Positions 47,930 to 58,990 are shown, counted from the stretch's first letter. The stretch is 64,000 nt of DNA from Staphylococcus taiwanensis (GCA_020544305.1 CP058667.1:1736001-1800000), one strand, 5' to 3'. Numbers and translations are program-made. Notes: generated by a model from the letters alone, not told the origin.

Positions 47930-50281
47930 TTATTTTAATTCTGCTACTGTGACACCAAAACCGCCTTCACTTGGCATACCACCACGGAAAGAATTAACAC
48001 TCTTATGTTTTTTCAGATGATTTTGTACTGCTTTTTGTAAAGCACCTGTACCTTTACCATGGATGATATAAACTTGTTCATAGTTACTTAAGACTGCTTG
48101 ATCAATATATTGATCAAGTTCACTAATCGCTTCATCATAACGATAACCACGTAAATCAAGTTCTGTTTTAATAGTTTGACGATTTTGACGCGTGACCATT
48201 TTAGCTGGTTTTTCTTTTTGCTTTTTAGTTTTTTCTAAGTCTTCAATTGGCAATTTCATTTTAATAATTCCCATCTGAACTACAGCTTCATCTTCGCCAA
48301 CAAGTTCTAACACTTCACCTTTTTGACCATATGACAAGACTTTAACTTCGTCGCCAGCATGAATTGCATCATATTTTTGTTTTTGAACATTTTGCTTGAT
48401 TGATTTCGCCTCATATTGATCATCCAACTGTTTCTTTTTATCAATCAATTCATGTTCTTTTACATCTGCGCCTTTTTGATCTCTTAGTGTTCTTAATTCT
48501 TTTAATATAGTATCTGCTTCTTTAGTTGCAGATTTCACACGTTGATTGGCTTTTTCTTTGGCCTCGTCCATCAATTTTTTCTCATAATTTTTATATTGTG
48601 CATATTGCTGTTCTAAGTCATCATGTGTGGTTTTTGCTTCTCTTAAAAGTCTTTCTAATTCAATACGTTGTTCATCTACACGTTTTGAGTTTTTCTCAAG
48701 TGATTCAATCATTGAATTAATTTCTTGTTCATCCGTACCAATCATTGTTTTCGCTTTATTAATGATACTTAAACCGAGGCCTAATTTTCTAGAAATATCG
48801 AATGCATTAGAACGCCCTGGTACACCCATCAATAATTTATACGTAGGGCTGAGTGAGTTTACATCAAATTCAACGCTAGCGTTCATGACACCATCACGGT
48901 TATAACTATAAGCTTTTAATTCAGGGTAGTGCGTCGTTGCCATAACCAGTGATCCAATATCACGCACATAATCCAGAATACTCATCGCCAAAGCAGCACC
49001 TTCGCTCGGATCTGTACCGGCACCTAACTCATCAAATAATACCAAACTATTTTTATCTGTTTCTTTTAAGATTTCAACGATATTTTTCATATGAGATGAG
49101 AAAGTTGATAAAGATTGTTCAATTGATTGTTCATCGCCAATATCACAATAGACATTTTCAAAGACGCTTAACTGACTACCATCTAAAGTAGGAATCAATA
49201 ATCCTGATTGTGCCATGACAATGATTAAACCAAGTGTCTTTAACGTTACAGTCTTACCACCTGTGTTGGGACCAGTAATAATCACCGTTTCGATATCATC
49301 AATAAATTCAATGGTATTCGCTACGACGGTATCCCTGTTTAAAAGTGGGTGATACGCATTAGGTAAATAAACCGTTCTTTCTTTATAAAAAGTAGGTTTG
49401 GTCCCTTTAATTGAACGTGCATAACGTGCTTTAGCAGTTAAGAAATCGATATGACCCATAACCGACTCTGCCACGAGACAACCATCAGCATCAGCTGCTA
49501 CTAAACCAGTTAATTCTGTTAATATACGTTCTCGTTCTACGGCTTCTTCATTTCGTAGACGACTAATTTGGTTGTTCATTTCCACTATCGATGACGGCTC
49601 AATATAGAGCGTTTGACCTGACGCAGATTGATCATGAACAATACCTTTAAAGTCTTGACGATATTCAGCTTTTACAGGAATAACATTACGGTCATTACGA
49701 ACAGTAATAATGGCATCGGATAATTTCTTTTGATTTGCCTGACTCTTAACGATACGGTCTAAATTTTGACGTATACGTTGATTTGTACTAGAAATTTTAC
49801 TTCTGATACCTTGTAATTCATAGCTAGCACTATCATATAAATCGTGTGTATCACATTTTTCATTTATTTCTTGGAAAAGGTCTGACAGTACTGGCAATTG
49901 GTTCATCTTATCATTCAAGATAGGGTATTTAACTACACCTTCATCTTCTTCAAGTAATTGATTATAAAATGTCTTAAATTGATTTTGAACTTGAATTAAA
50001 CGTTTAATTAAATTCAATTCGGTAACGTTTAATACCCCACCAATTGTGGCACGATGAATATGTGGAGACACTTTGGCTAAACCACTTAAGCTTGGTAAGC
50101 GATGTTTATTATAAATTTGTGAGATTTCATCTGTCTCATTCATTTGAAATTCAACTGTTTCAAAATCAGTTGCCGGAGACATGTTAGACACTTTTTCACG
50201 TCCTAAGTCGCTAATAGTCTCAGAAGCAATAAATGATTTAATTTTATCAAATTCTAAGACGTCTAATGTTTTTTGTCTCAT
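47930..50281 (-). CDS. mutS2: Endonuclease MutS2
   Basis: 783 residues. The MutS core and clamp domains are followed by the ATPase: Walker [13 protein letters not shown], signature [15 protein letters not shown], Walker [21 protein letters not shown] long coiled coil (~520-630) leads to a KOW-like segment and the C-terminal Smr nuclease domain ([29 protein letters not shown]). There is no mismatch-recognition domain, as expected for MutS2. It resolves branched DNA and rescues collided ribosomes in related bacteria. Confidence 0.96.
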   Translation of the reverse strand: MRQKTLDVLEFDKIKSFIASETISDLGREKVSNMSPATDFETVEFQMNETDEISQIYNKHRLPSLSGLAKVSPHIHRATIGGVLNVTELNLIKRLIQVQNQFKTFYNQLLEEDEGVVKYPILNDKMNQLPVLSDLFQEINEKCDTHDLYDSASYELQGIRSKISSTNQRIRQNLDRIVKSQANQKKLSDAIITVRNDRNVIPVKAEYRQDFKGIVHDQSASGQTLYIEPSSIVEMNNQISRLRNEEAVERERILTELTGLVAADADGCLVAESVMGHIDFLTAKARYARSIKGTKPTFYKERTVYLPNAYHPLLNRDTVVANTIEFIDDIETVIITGPNTGGKTVTLKTLGLIIVMAQSGLLIPTLDGSQLSVFENVYCDIGDEQSIEQSLSTFSSHMKNIVEILKETDKNSLVLFDELGAGTDPSEGAALAMSILDYVRDIGSLVMATTHYPELKAYSYNRDGVMNASVEFDVNSLSPTYKLLMGVPGRSNAFDISRKLGLGLSIINKAKTMIGTDEQEINSMIESLEKNSKRVDEQRIELERLLREAKTTHDDLEQQYAQYKNYEKKLMDEAKEKANQRVKSATKEADTILKELRTLRDQKGADVKEHELIDKKKQLDDQYEAKSIKQNVQKQKYDAIHAGDEVKVLSYGQKGEVLELVGEDEAVVQMGIIKMKLPIEDLEKTKKQKEKPAKMVTRQNRQTIKTELDLRGYRYDEAISELDQYIDQAVLSNYEQVYIIHGKGTGALQKAVQNHLKKHKSVNSFRGGMPSEGGFGVTVAELK

Positions 50282-50290
50282 ACAATCCCT

Positions 50291-52003
50291 CTATTTCTTC
50301 AATTTAATATTGTTTTCGATTAAGTCTTTAAACGCTTCTCGAGACATCGTATTAATGACTCTATCTTTAGTAACAAAGCCCTTTTGAGCTGTAGCCACAC
50401 CATATTTCATAAAGTTAAGATGATCCACATGATGCGCGTCTGTATTAATGGTTAATTTAACGTTAGGATATTTTCGAACAGTTTCTGCATTTAAGTCTAA
50501 GCGTTTAGGATTCGCATTAATTTCCATGATCGTATTGGTTTCTTCAGCTAATGACATTAATTGTTCTATATTAGGTTTATAACCATCACGTCGTCCAATA
50601 ATACGTCCTGTTGGGTGAGCGATGTGTCTTACATATGGATTACGACACGCATTCTCTAAACGTTTCATTATCTCTTCTTCTGATTGATTGAAACTTTGGT
50701 GAATTGCGGCAATCACGTAATCTAGTTGTGCTAATACATCGTCATCATAATCGAGTGAGCCATCAGGAAGAATATCCATTTCTGTTCCCGAATAGATATC
50801 TATTTCGTTATATTCCTCGTTTAGCTTTTTAATTTCTTCATTTTGACGTAACAAACGTTCTACTTGTAAACCATTGGCTACTTTTAAACTTTGAGAATGG
50901 TCTGTGATAACCATAAATTCATAGCCTTTTTGAATATTTGCTTCAATCATATCTCTTATTGAGAAAGCACCATCACTGTATGTGGTATGCATATGAATAT
51001 CACCATTCATATCATTTAAAGTAATAATATTATTTAAGTTTTTATCAAATTCACTACCATCTTCACGCATTGCAGGTGCAATCCATTCACTACCAAAGTG
51101 TTGATAAATTTCTGCCTCACTTTGAAATTGTAAAAGCGTTCCATCTTGTTGTTCAATGCCATACTCGCTGACCTTTTCATTTTGCGCTTTAGCTAATTGT
51201 CTAATACGTATGTTATGTTCTTTAGAACCTGTAAAATGTTGTAATGTATGATAAAAAGCGGCTGGTTCTATAAGACGAAAATCAACACCAATGGTTTCAT
51301 CATCGTATGTTAATTCTAAAGATACTTTAGTTTGACCTACCGCAACATCTTTCACTTTGTTAGGGATATCGAGTAGCTGTTGTTGTACTTTCTCAGGTTC
51401 ATTTGTACTAATAATATAATCTAAGTCTTTACTCATTTCTTTATATCGACGGAAACTACCTGCTTCTGAATACTTGTCAATCGCTTCCAATGTTTCTAGA
51501 TAGTCAACGATTGTTTTATTCAAACCTCGCATTAAGTCAATCGGATAACGGTCTTTTTTTGCACCTAATGCTTTAACCGCTTCTAAAATATTTTGTTCAG
51601 TTTTTTTGGCAAATCCACTTAATTCGCTCACTTTACCTGCTTCACATGCAGATTGTAAACTTTCTTTATCAGTGATGTTAAGTGCTTTATATAATTTAGC
51701 AATCTTTTTACTACCTAATCCTTGTATTTTCATTAAAGGAATTAAACCTGAAGGCACAAGTTGTTGCAATTCTTCTAAATAAGTTGACGTGCCTGTTGAA
51801 CGGTATTCATTAATAACCTCGCCGACACCTTTACCTATACCTTTTAATTCAGTCACATCTTCAATTTCATCTAAAGGTCGTTCATCTATTTCTAAACTCT
51901 GAGCTGCTTTTCGATAGGCAGATACTTTAAATGTATTTTCTCCATTTAATTCCATATATGTTGCTATTTTTTCTAATAATTGAATAACATCTTTTTTAGT
52001 CAT
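50291..52003 (-). CDS. polX: DNA polymerase/3'-5' exonuclease PolX
   Basis: 570 residues from the ATG at 52003 (MTKKDVIQLLEKIATYMELN), behind GGGGTGAGC; a longer frame to 52036 lacks a ribosome site. Helix-hairpin-helix DNA-binding motifs are at about 50-130. The polymerase X palm is GSFRRYKEMSKDLDYIIS. The C-terminal PHP domain has DIHMHTTYSDGAFS and VITDHSQS plus MEINANP and INTDAHH metal ligands. It repairs gaps and abasic sites in base excision repair. It lies between cvpA and mutS2, as in B. subtilis and S. aureus. Confidence 0.95.
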   Translation of the reverse strand: MTKKDVIQLLEKIATYMELNGENTFKVSAYRKAAQSLEIDERPLDEIEDVTELKGIGKGVGEVINEYRSTGTSTYLEELQQLVPSGLIPLMKIQGLGSKKIAKLYKALNITDKESLQSACEAGKVSELSGFAKKTEQNILEAVKALGAKKDRYPIDLMRGLNKTIVDYLETLEAIDKYSEAGSFRRYKEMSKDLDYIISTNEPEKVQQQLLDIPNKVKDVAVGQTKVSLELTYDDETIGVDFRLIEPAAFYHTLQHFTGSKEHNIRIRQLAKAQNEKVSEYGIEQQDGTLLQFQSEAEIYQHFGSEWIAPAMREDGSEFDKNLNNIITLNDMNGDIHMHTTYSDGAFSIRDMIEANIQKGYEFMVITDHSQSLKVANGLQVERLLRQNEEIKKLNEEYNEIDIYSGTEMDILPDGSLDYDDDVLAQLDYVIAAIHQSFNQSEEEIMKRLENACRNPYVRHIAHPTGRIIGRRDGYKPNIEQLMSLAEETNTIMEINANPKRLDLNAETVRKYPNVKLTINTDAHHVDHLNFMKYGVATAQKGFVTKDRVINTMSREAFKDLIENNIKLKK

Positions 52004-52022
52004 TATGCTCACCCCATAAAAA

Positions 52023-52062
52023 GAAGACCAGGACATTTAACAAAGTAGCCTTGTCCTGACCT
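52023..52062 (-). terminator. Weak stem-loop between cvpA and polX
   Basis: On the minus strand CAGGACA pairs with TGTCCTG across a 20-base loop, followed by GTCTTCTTTTTATG. It may partly attenuate transcription from cvpA into polX. Confidence 0.45.
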
Positions 52063-52077
52063 TATATCAGTTTTGTT

Positions 52078-52599
52078 TTATAAATTTAAAATGTAAGACG
52101 AGAAAAAAGGTGTGTTAAATAAAATAACGCTACCTAAATAAGAATGCTTTAAACTTGTTTGTATCCAATCAACGGGATAAATTGACAAGACATAAAGTAG
52201 CAATTGAATCACTATTACAGCCATTATAATACTTAACATACAACCAAAAATTCTACTTAATCGCTTAATATTTTGATACGTCACTATATTATCAAAAGTG
52301 ACAATAATAAGATATAAAAGCAACTTACTAACTATAGCGATAGTAATGAAAGCTATAATCGTATCAAATCGTTGTTGTAAGTCATTAAAATGAAAAGCAA
52401 ATTGCGTATCAAATGCGACAGTCTTAGGATACGGTAAAAATACAACTAGTTGCTTAGAAAGAGCACGGTAGAAATGATGGGCCACTATTAACGCTACTAC
52501 CGATGCAAGTAAATGCAAACTATTTAACCATGCGCCCCTTCTAAAACCAATGATTAAATAATAAAACATTATGAATAAAATGATAAAATCTATAATCAT
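52078..52599 (-). CDS. CvpA family membrane protein
   Basis: 173 residues with four predicted helices: FIILFIMFYYLIIGFRRGAWL at the N-terminus, SLHLLASVVALIVAHHFYRAL, IIAFITIAIVSKLLLYLIIV, and CMLSIIMAVIVIQLLLYVLSI. GFRRGAW is the typical CvpA opening loop. Related proteins support colicin V production or purine-linked growth; in Firmicutes the role is unclear. It is encoded between zapA and polX, and the zapA stop abuts its start. Confidence 0.88.
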   Translation of the reverse strand: MIIDFIILFIMFYYLIIGFRRGAWLNSLHLLASVVALIVAHHFYRALSKQLVVFLPYPKTVAFDTQFAFHFNDLQQRFDTIIAFITIAIVSKLLLYLIIVTFDNIVTYQNIKRLSRIFGCMLSIIMAVIVIQLLLYVLSIYPVDWIQTSLKHSYLGSVILFNTPFFSSYILNL

Positions 52600-52866
52600 C
52601 TATTCTTCTCTTTGTTGAAGTTGTTTAATTTCTTGTAATAATTTTCGATTTTCTTCTTCCAATTTCACTTTTTCATGCATAATGTTAACCGCTGTTAAAA
52701 TTGACTTTCTAGTTGTATCTAATCCAGTGGATTTTCGTCCTAACTCTAATAACTTTTCATCCACTAAATGTGCTACATAACGAATATGCTCCGGGCTTTC
52801 TTCACCGATTATTGTATAATTCTGATCGTTAATTGTTACATTAATTCGATTTTTAAATTCTCCCAT
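52600..52866 (-). CDS. zapA: Cell division protein ZapA
   Basis: 88 residues from the ATG at 52866 (MGEFKNRINVTINDQNYTI), with CAGGAG upstream, matching known staphylococcal ZapA length; the longer frame to 52926 is not needed. The N-terminal globular domain (NDQNYTIIGEESPEHIRYVAHLVDEKL) is followed by a coiled coil (MHEKVKLEEENRKLLQEIKQL). It cross-links FtsZ filaments. Confidence 0.93.
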   Translation of the reverse strand: MGEFKNRINVTINDQNYTIIGEESPEHIRYVAHLVDEKLLELGRKSTGLDTTRKSILTAVNIMHEKVKLEEENRKLLQEIKQLQQREE

Positions 52867-53155
52867 AGCACTAACTCCTGACATTGTTTTTATTCTTTTA
52901 GCATATAATGATAGCGCATTTAACATAAATTAGTTAGAAATGTTGTAAAAATTAAATGCAAATTATATCTATTTTATATAGTAGAATATCACAATATATT
53001 ATACATTAGGATACTTAAATTTGTAAGTAGCTATTCATAACACTTTTAAATGTTTTAGTAATATGCATTAATTAATTTCACTGTTGTTATTAATCAATTA
53101 TGTTATGCTTAAATATGTTTTAATAGATTTTTGAAAAGTGAGGTCCACGAAGGCA

Positions 53156-54088
53156 ATGGCAAATGTCGTTCACAAGTTATCCAATTTAGAAATACAACAA
53201 TTAATGCAAAAAATAAACTTCGATACATCACAATTACCCAATGGTATGAAAGCACGTGCAAAATACAATCAAGCAGTAATCAATATTTATCATTCTGGAA
53301 AAGTACTGTTTCAGGGTAAAAATGCTGAGATAGTGGCAGAACAATTATTGCCACAACATAGTAGCACTACTTCAAAAAGTACATCTTCCCATAAAGATAC
53401 TACCTCTACCATTGCATATAATCACTATAATTGTATAGGTAGTGATGAAGCAGGCAGTGGTGATTATTTTGGACCTTTAACGGTGTGTGCTGCATACGTA
53501 TCTAAAGAAAATGTTCAAATTCTGAAGACATTAGGTGTCGATGACTCAAAAAAATTAACAGATACAAAAATCATTGAACTAGCAGAACAGTTAATAACGT
53601 TTATACCGCATTCATTGCTAACACTTGATAATCCAAAATATAACGATAGACAATCCATCGGTTGGTCACAAGTTAAAATGAAAGCTGTACTTCATAACGA
53701 AGCTATTAAAAATGTGACTCAAAAAATTAATACTGCTGATTTAAATTATATTGTTATCGATCAATTTGCTGTACGTGGTGTTTATCAGCGTTATGCTCTA
53801 AGTGAACTTCCATTCGCTGATAAAACAAAATTCGAAACTAAAGGCGAGTCGAAATCACTAGCTATTGCTGCAGCAAGCATTATTTCTAGATATGCTTTTG
53901 TTAAACATATGGATCATATATCTCATAAAATGAAACAAGATGTCCCTAAAGGTGCCAGCAATAAAGTAGATTTAACTGCCGCGAAAATCATTGAAAAATA
54001 TGGCATAGAAACGCTAGATAATATTTCAAAAAAGCATTTTAAAAATCGAGAAAAAGCTCAAAACTTAGTAACTAAAAAGTATAAATAA
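53156..54088 (+). CDS. rnhC: Ribonuclease HIII
   Basis: 310 residues from the ATG at 53156 ([10 protein letters not shown]), matching other staphylococci; an earlier in-frame ATG (53138) is inside a poorly placed region. The N-terminal TBP-like substrate-binding domain is about 1-85. The catalytic domain has [27 protein letters not shown] and YIVIDQFA (acidic metal ligands), and [18 protein letters not shown]. It removes ribonucleotides and R-loops. It is divergent from zapA. Confidence 0.95.
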   Translation: MANVVHKLSNLEIQQLMQKINFDTSQLPNGMKARAKYNQAVINIYHSGKVLFQGKNAEIVAEQLLPQHSSTTSKSTSSHKDTTSTIAYNHYNCIGSDEAGSGDYFGPLTVCAAYVSKENVQILKTLGVDDSKKLTDTKIIELAEQLITFIPHSLLTLDNPKYNDRQSIGWSQVKMKAVLHNEAIKNVTQKINTADLNYIVIDQFAVRGVYQRYALSELPFADKTKFETKGESKSLAIAAASIISRYAFVKHMDHISHKMKQDVPKGASNKVDLTAAKIIEKYGIETLDNISKKHFKNREKAQNLVTKKYK

Positions 54089-54127
54089 AATATTTGTGCC
54101 CATGACATAAAGTTCTTGAATAAATTA

Positions 54128-54270
54128 AAAAGGGAGTGGGATAGTATTCTTTTTAAATTCGTTGTCCCACTCCCAACTTGCTTTGCTTGTAGAATTTCTT
54201 AGTGAAATTCTCTTTGTTGGGGCCCCGCCCGCAAAGATGACTAGAACTGGAAAAAGCTTGATTTAAGCGC
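54128..54270. repeat. STAR-like repeat region with terminator-type stem
   Basis: GGGAGTGGGA (54132) pairs with TCCCACTCCC (54165-54174), forming a terminator-like stem after rnhC. A second hairpin, AGAATTTC/GAAATTCT, lies at 54191-54211. TTTGTTGGGGCCCCGCC at 54213-54229 matches the core of the Staphylococcus aureus repeat (STAR) consensus. The region abuts a transposase remnant. Confidence 0.7.
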
Positions 54271-54279
54271 CTTTTCAGT

Positions 54280-54588
54280 TCAGTCAGCTACTGCGAATTT
54301 GCAAAATAGCATCATCATATTATTTATGTCCCAGGCTCTTTCATTATTATTTTCAGTTCGTTGAACTACTACTTTTCTTATATTTAGTGCCCTTAATACA
54401 AATCCTATTTCTCTTCTACCTTTATTCATCCACCAAGCTGACATTCGAGTGAAACCCAAAATAGCCATCATAAATTCAAAAACTAGTTCCACGTCCATTT
54501 TTTTATTTGTAGCTCTCTTTTGTTTCTGGTTCAAAAAATTTTTGATTGATTTGAGCTTTTGAATTTTCCCAATTATAATTTTCATCAT
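54280..54588 (-). pseudogene. IS1182-type transposase, C-terminal remnant
   Basis: 102 residues remain open. The segment NKKMDVELVFEFMMAILGFTRMSAWWMNKGRREI then GFVLRALNIRKVVVQR resembles the C-terminal end of IS1182-family transposases (consensus as I recall it: IDVExVFGFMKxILGFTRMSVRG...KRELGFVLMALNIRK). The full enzyme is about 500-550 residues, so the catalytic DDE core is missing. No flanking terminal inverted repeats were found. It is a decayed insertion beside the STAR-like repeat. Confidence 0.75.
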
Positions 54589-54640
54589 TTTAAGATTAAA
54601 TGATGTAACTCCCCCAATAATATTTATCTAATTATACGAA

Positions 54641-54839
54641 AGGCCTTTTTTCTTCAGAGTATTTTAAAGTAAAATTACATTTAAATACGTAGTATTTATG
54701 GCAAGACTCCTGAGGGAACAGTACTAGTTGAAGACCTTAGAAATACTTACAGATTTATCTGTGTAGTATTTCTGGCTGAAACTGTACCCTCGGAAAGCGT
54801 AGCAATACAATACGAAGTATAGACTAGAAAAAGCACTAA
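54641..54839. repeat. Long inverted-repeat element, copy 1
   Basis: About 200 bases nearly identical to 54932-55134. The inner stem (54739-54773) is AGAAATACT..ACAGAT / ATCTGT..AGTATTTCT. The outer arms also pair: GAGGGAACAGT with ACTGTACCCTC, and ATACGTAGTATT with AATACGAAGTAT. The element is therefore one imperfect palindrome of roughly 140 bases, with no coding capacity. Confidence 0.75.
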
Positions 54840-54931
54840 TAAGAATTGAAGTTTCCATTGGTAGTGAAAGTTGAGACATGTTATAAACTATATATGTCCC
54901 CTTGTTAATTAGTTTAGTAATAAATTTAAGG

Positions 54932-55134
54932 AAGGGCTTTTTTTCTTCAGAGGATTTTAATGTAAAATCACATATGAATACGTAGTATTTATGGCAAGAC
55001 TCCTGAGGGAACAGTACTAGTTGAAGACCTTAGAAATACTCACAGATTTATCTGTGTAGTATTTCTGGCTGAAACTGTACCCTCGGAAAGCGTAGCCATA
55101 CAATACGAAGTATTGAGTATAAAAAAAGCACTAA
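54932..55134. repeat. Long inverted-repeat element, copy 2
   Basis: Second copy in the same orientation, ending GCACTAAG inside the pheT terminator. The inner stem at 55032-55066 is nearly perfect (AGAAATACT CACAGAT / ATCTGTG T AGTATTTCT). The bases between the copies (54840-54931) are unrelated. Confidence 0.75.
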
Positions 55135-55167
55135 GATGATTATTTTATTAATCAACTTAGTGCCATT
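55122..55167 (-). terminator. pheT terminator
   Basis: On the minus strand GGCACTAAGTTGATTAAT pairs with AATCATCTTAGTGC and is followed by TTTTTTT. It starts about 35 bases after the pheT stop. Its distal arm and T-run coincide with the end of repeat copy 2. Confidence 0.82.
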
Positions 55168-55200
55168 ATTTTTGAATTGATGTCTTAGCCTGTTACACTA

Positions 55201-57603
55201 TTATCTAATTGTAGCACCTTGTGCTTGTAATGCTGCTAAAATCTTATCATGAACTTTGGATACGCGTTCATCCGTCAAAGTATCTTCAGTATCTAAATAG
55301 TTTAATCGAATTGCTACGGATTTTTTGCCTTCTTCTAAATGTTCACCTTCATAAACATCAAATACTAATGTACTTTGTAAGATATCCTCACCATTATTAT
55401 GAATCGTTTGTTTCAATTCTGATGATGGCACTTCATGATTAACTTCTAAAGCAATATCACGTGTAACGCCAGGGAATCTAGGAATTGGTGCATAATTAAT
55501 ATATCCCACTGCTACTTCCATCATTGCATCATAATTCAATTCGAACACATACGTACGTTTTAAATCATTATCTGCAGCAACTTGAGGATGTAATTCACCA
55601 ATAAAGCCAATTTCTTTGCCTTCTAATGAAATAATCGCTGTTCGTCCTGGGTGTAAACCTTTAATTTCTCCGGCTTTGTAACTAAATTCTAAGTTTAATT
55701 TTTCAGCTACTCGGTCTACAACACCTTTGGCGATAAAGAAATCAATTTCTTCTTTTTTACCTTGCCAAGTATTCACTACATATTCGCCAGTTAAAATACC
55801 ACTTAAGTATTCTACTTCATCTGGAAGTTCGTCTTCACCATTACCAAAGAATACTCGACCAACTTCATATAATCTCACATCTTTATTTTTACGTGCGACA
55901 TTATACGCAGTTGCTTCAATTAAATGAGGTAATAAGCTTTGACGTAATGTAGCATGTGCTTCACTCATTGGCATTAATAAACTGATTGTTGGGCGCTCTT
56001 GTAATGCAAAGTCTTTCGCATGATCTTTTGACACTAACGAATAAGTGATGGCTTGATTTAATCCAGCACCTTCAAGTGTTTCTTTAACCGTACGTGTTTT
56101 ATGTTGACGGTCTGTTAATTCTCCACTTGTTACTTCTCCGAAAATTGGTAACGAAGAAGGTATTTCGTCATAGCCATAAATTCGTGCGACTTCTTCAATT
56201 AAGTCTTCTTTAATCGTAATATCTTTACGACGTGATGGTACATTCACCGTTAATGTTTCACCATCTTGTTGCGTTTCAAAACCTAATTGTTCAAAGATAG
56301 CTTTAATTTCATCACTAGTTAACTCAAAACCAATTGTTTGATTTACTTTTTCAGCAGTAATATCAATTGGTGTCACTAATGAACCTAAATCTCCGGCACT
56401 TACTCTATCTTGTAACACTTCACCAGAAGCATAAGTTTGTAGTAAGTAACATGCTCTGTCTACCGCTTCATCAACGAATTCAGTGGCGATACCCTTTTCG
56501 AAACGACTAGAAGCTTCACTACGTAAGTTTAAACGACGTGATGTGTGACGAATTGATACAGGATCGAATATTGCACCTTCAATTACTACGTTAGTAGTTT
56601 GTTCAGTTACTTCTGAAAAGTCTCCGCCCATTACACCTGCTAATGCGATAGGTTCTTGACCATTTGAAATAACGATATCAGTGTCCACTAATGTGCGTTC
56701 AGTATTATCTAGTGTCGTCATCGTTTCTTTATCATTAGCTTGACGTACGACAATGTCTTTTGAACCAATATGGTCTTGATCGAACATGTGTAATGGTTGT
56801 CCGTATTCTAATAATACATAGTTTGAAATATCAACAACATTATTAATTGGACGAATACCTGCTTTAATTAAACGTGCTTGCATCCAAATTGGAGATGGTG
56901 CAATTGTTACGTTTTTAACAACACGTGCACTGTAATATGGAACCTTTTCAGGATTATCAATAGTTACTGATAATTCATTTGTTGCAGATTCTGAAGTTTC
57001 GTTACTTTGAGTAGCTGGTTTCGTCATTTCAGTTTGATATAATGCAGCTACTTCATACGCAGTCCCAACCATACTTAATGCGTCCGCGCGATTCGGTGTT
57101 AAATCAAATTCCATTACTTGATCATTTAAATACAACGCTGTTAAAGCATCTGTTCCTGGTTTAATTTCTGTAGGAAAAACAAAAATCCCATTCTCATATG
57201 CTTTAGGTACGACATTACTTGAAATACCTATTTCTTGAAGTGAACAAATCATACCTTCAGAACGTTCACCACGTAGTTTAGCACGTTTAATTTTAATGCC
57301 TCCTGGCAAACGACCTCCAACTTTTGCAACAATCACATGTTGGCCAGCATCTACATTGGGTGCACCACAAACGATTTGAACTGCTTCTTCTTCGCCAATA
57401 TCTACTTGGCAAATATTTAATTTATCAGCATCAGGATGTTTCTCTTTAGATTGAACATAACCGACTACTAAATTTTTAATGTCTTTCGTGTAATCAATAA
57501 TGTCATCCACTTCAATGCCTGTGCGCGTAATACGTTCTGCTAAGTCTTCTACTGAAACACCAGCATTAACGTAATCTTTTAACCATTCATTAGAAATCAA
57601 CAT
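55201..57603 (-). CDS. pheT: Phenylalanyl-tRNA synthetase beta subunit
   Basis: 800 residues. The N-terminal tRNA-binding EMAP domain (VGYVQSKEKHPDADKLNICQVD) is followed by the B3/B4 editing region (LNLRSEASSRFEKG), B5 (DDEIPSS region, RKDITIKEDLIEEVARIYGYD) and C-terminal FDX-ACB anticodon-binding domain (PRFPGVTRDIALEV). With PheS it forms the alpha2beta2 enzyme. It overlaps the pheS stop by one base; both are under T-box control. Confidence 0.97.
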   Translation of the reverse strand: MLISNEWLKDYVNAGVSVEDLAERITRTGIEVDDIIDYTKDIKNLVVGYVQSKEKHPDADKLNICQVDIGEEEAVQIVCGAPNVDAGQHVIVAKVGGRLPGGIKIKRAKLRGERSEGMICSLQEIGISSNVVPKAYENGIFVFPTEIKPGTDALTALYLNDQVMEFDLTPNRADALSMVGTAYEVAALYQTEMTKPATQSNETSESATNELSVTIDNPEKVPYYSARVVKNVTIAPSPIWMQARLIKAGIRPINNVVDISNYVLLEYGQPLHMFDQDHIGSKDIVVRQANDKETMTTLDNTERTLVDTDIVISNGQEPIALAGVMGGDFSEVTEQTTNVVIEGAIFDPVSIRHTSRRLNLRSEASSRFEKGIATEFVDEAVDRACYLLQTYASGEVLQDRVSAGDLGSLVTPIDITAEKVNQTIGFELTSDEIKAIFEQLGFETQQDGETLTVNVPSRRKDITIKEDLIEEVARIYGYDEIPSSLPIFGEVTSGELTDRQHKTRTVKETLEGAGLNQAITYSLVSKDHAKDFALQERPTISLLMPMSEAHATLRQSLLPHLIEATAYNVARKNKDVRLYEVGRVFFGNGEDELPDEVEYLSGILTGEYVVNTWQGKKEEIDFFIAKGVVDRVAEKLNLEFSYKAGEIKGLHPGRTAIISLEGKEIGFIGELHPQVAADNDLKRTYVFELNYDAMMEVAVGYINYAPIPRFPGVTRDIALEVNHEVPSSELKQTIHNNGEDILQSTLVFDVYEGEHLEEGKKSVAIRLNYLDTEDTLTDERVSKVHDKILAALQAQGATIR

Positions 57604-58661
57604 TATGCTTCACCTCTATCTTCAACAGCTTTAAATTGCTCAAGGAATCGAACATCATTGGTATAAAAATGACGTATATCTTCAATACCATATTTCAACA
57701 TCGCGATACGGTCAGGACCCATACCAAATGCGAAACCAGAATATTCATTTGAATCGAAACCAGCCATTTCAAGTACATTTGGATGCACCATACCCGCACC
57801 TAAAATTTCAATCCATCCTGTGTGTTTACATACGTTACATCCTTTACCTTTACATTTGAAACAAGATACGTCTACTTCTACAGAAGGCTCAGTGAATGGG
57901 AAGTAACTTGGACGTAAACGAATTTCACGATCAGCACCGAATAATTTTTTCGCAACTAATTCTAATGTTCCTTTTAGGTCACTCATTTTAATATTTTTAT
58001 CGACCACTAAGCCTTCAATTTGTGTAAATTGATGACTATGTGTCGCATCATCTGAATCACGACGATAAACTTTACCAGGACAAATTATTTTTACAGGTCC
58101 TTGCCCATTACGTTTTTCCATTGTACGTGCTTGAACGGGAGACGTATGCGTACGCATCAATATTTCATCAGTAATATAAAAACTATCTTGCATATCTCGT
58201 GCTGGATGAGATTTAGGTAAATTTAATGCTTCAAAGTTATAGTAGTCTTGCTCGACTTCATAACCATCAACAATTTCATAACCTAATCCTAAGAATAAGT
58301 CTTCAATTTCTTCTACTGTTCTTGTTAAAGGGTGTTTAGAACCAATACTGATTTGACGACTTGGTAGTGTCACATCAATTGTCTCTTCAGCTAATTGTTG
58401 GTTTAATTTTTCATTTTTTAGCAATTCTTGCTTTTCGTCTAATTCATTTTGAATGGTTTGACGTAGTTCATTTACTTTTTGACCATAAGCTGGTTTTTCT
58501 TCATTAGGTAAATCTTTCATATTTTTCATTAAGCCACTTACTGAACCTTTTTTACCTAAGTATTTAACTTTAACATCTTGTAATTCGCGTTCATTTTGAG
58601 CTTCATTAATATCAACAAGTGCTTGTTGTTTTAATTCTGCCATTGAATCGTTTTGAGTCAT
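57603..58661 (-). CDS. pheS: Phenylalanyl-tRNA synthetase alpha subunit
   Basis: 352 residues. An N-terminal coiled coil (~1-90) binds tRNA. Class II motifs follow: [12 protein letters not shown] (motif 1-2 region), [33 protein letters not shown] (motif 2), and motif 3 [36 protein letters not shown] is a Cys-rich insertion. The start [13 protein letters not shown] follows GAGAGGTG. It is the first gene after the T-box leader. Confidence 0.97.
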   Translation of the reverse strand: MTQNDSMAELKQQALVDINEAQNERELQDVKVKYLGKKGSVSGLMKNMKDLPNEEKPAYGQKVNELRQTIQNELDEKQELLKNEKLNQQLAEETIDVTLPSRQISIGSKHPLTRTVEEIEDLFLGLGYEIVDGYEVEQDYYNFEALNLPKSHPARDMQDSFYITDEILMRTHTSPVQARTMEKRNGQGPVKIICPGKVYRRDSDDATHSHQFTQIEGLVVDKNIKMSDLKGTLELVAKKLFGADREIRLRPSYFPFTEPSVEVDVSCFKCKGKGCNVCKHTGWIEILGAGMVHPNVLEMAGFDSNEYSGFAFGMGPDRIAMLKYGIEDIRHFYTNDVRFLEQFKAVEDRGEA

Positions 58662-58704
58662 TGACTTACACCTCTCATGTTATGTTCAATATTTATTTAT
58701 ACTA

Positions 58705-58990
58705 ATTTCTTCATAAAAAAAGACTTTCCTCCCTGTAACTGGGACGAAAGTCTTTCCGTGGTACCACCCAAATTTATGCCTAAGCATACACTTGTTTACG
58801 TTGTTAACGAAGACGTACTCCGACTTAAATTTCTTTAAGTAACCAAAAAGATGAAAGAAACTAATTAGAATTGGAGTAAATTGCAGTCACGTTTACTCTC
58901 CCTGAGCAATTCATATTATTAATTAAGGTCTTTTTATAGGTTGTTGTTCATTTTTTTATAAGTTGGTTCATTTGTCTTATTCATTGTGTA
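58705..58990 (-). promoter_or_regulatory. T-box riboswitch leader of pheST
   Basis: On the minus strand the T-box sequence GGGTGGTACCACGG (58754-58770 region) binds the tRNA acceptor end. It is followed by a strong terminator stem AAAGACTTTC..GGAAAGTCTTTTTTT (58712-58758). The upstream part contains the expected stem I signals (GGGAGAGTAAA, GGAG). Uncharged tRNA-Phe should stabilise the antiterminator. I could not fix the specifier codon with certainty. Confidence 0.9.

Noticed and set aside
48526-49191. Several plus-strand ORFs within mutS2
   Set aside because: They are complementary to conserved MutS2 coding sequence and lack ribosome sites.
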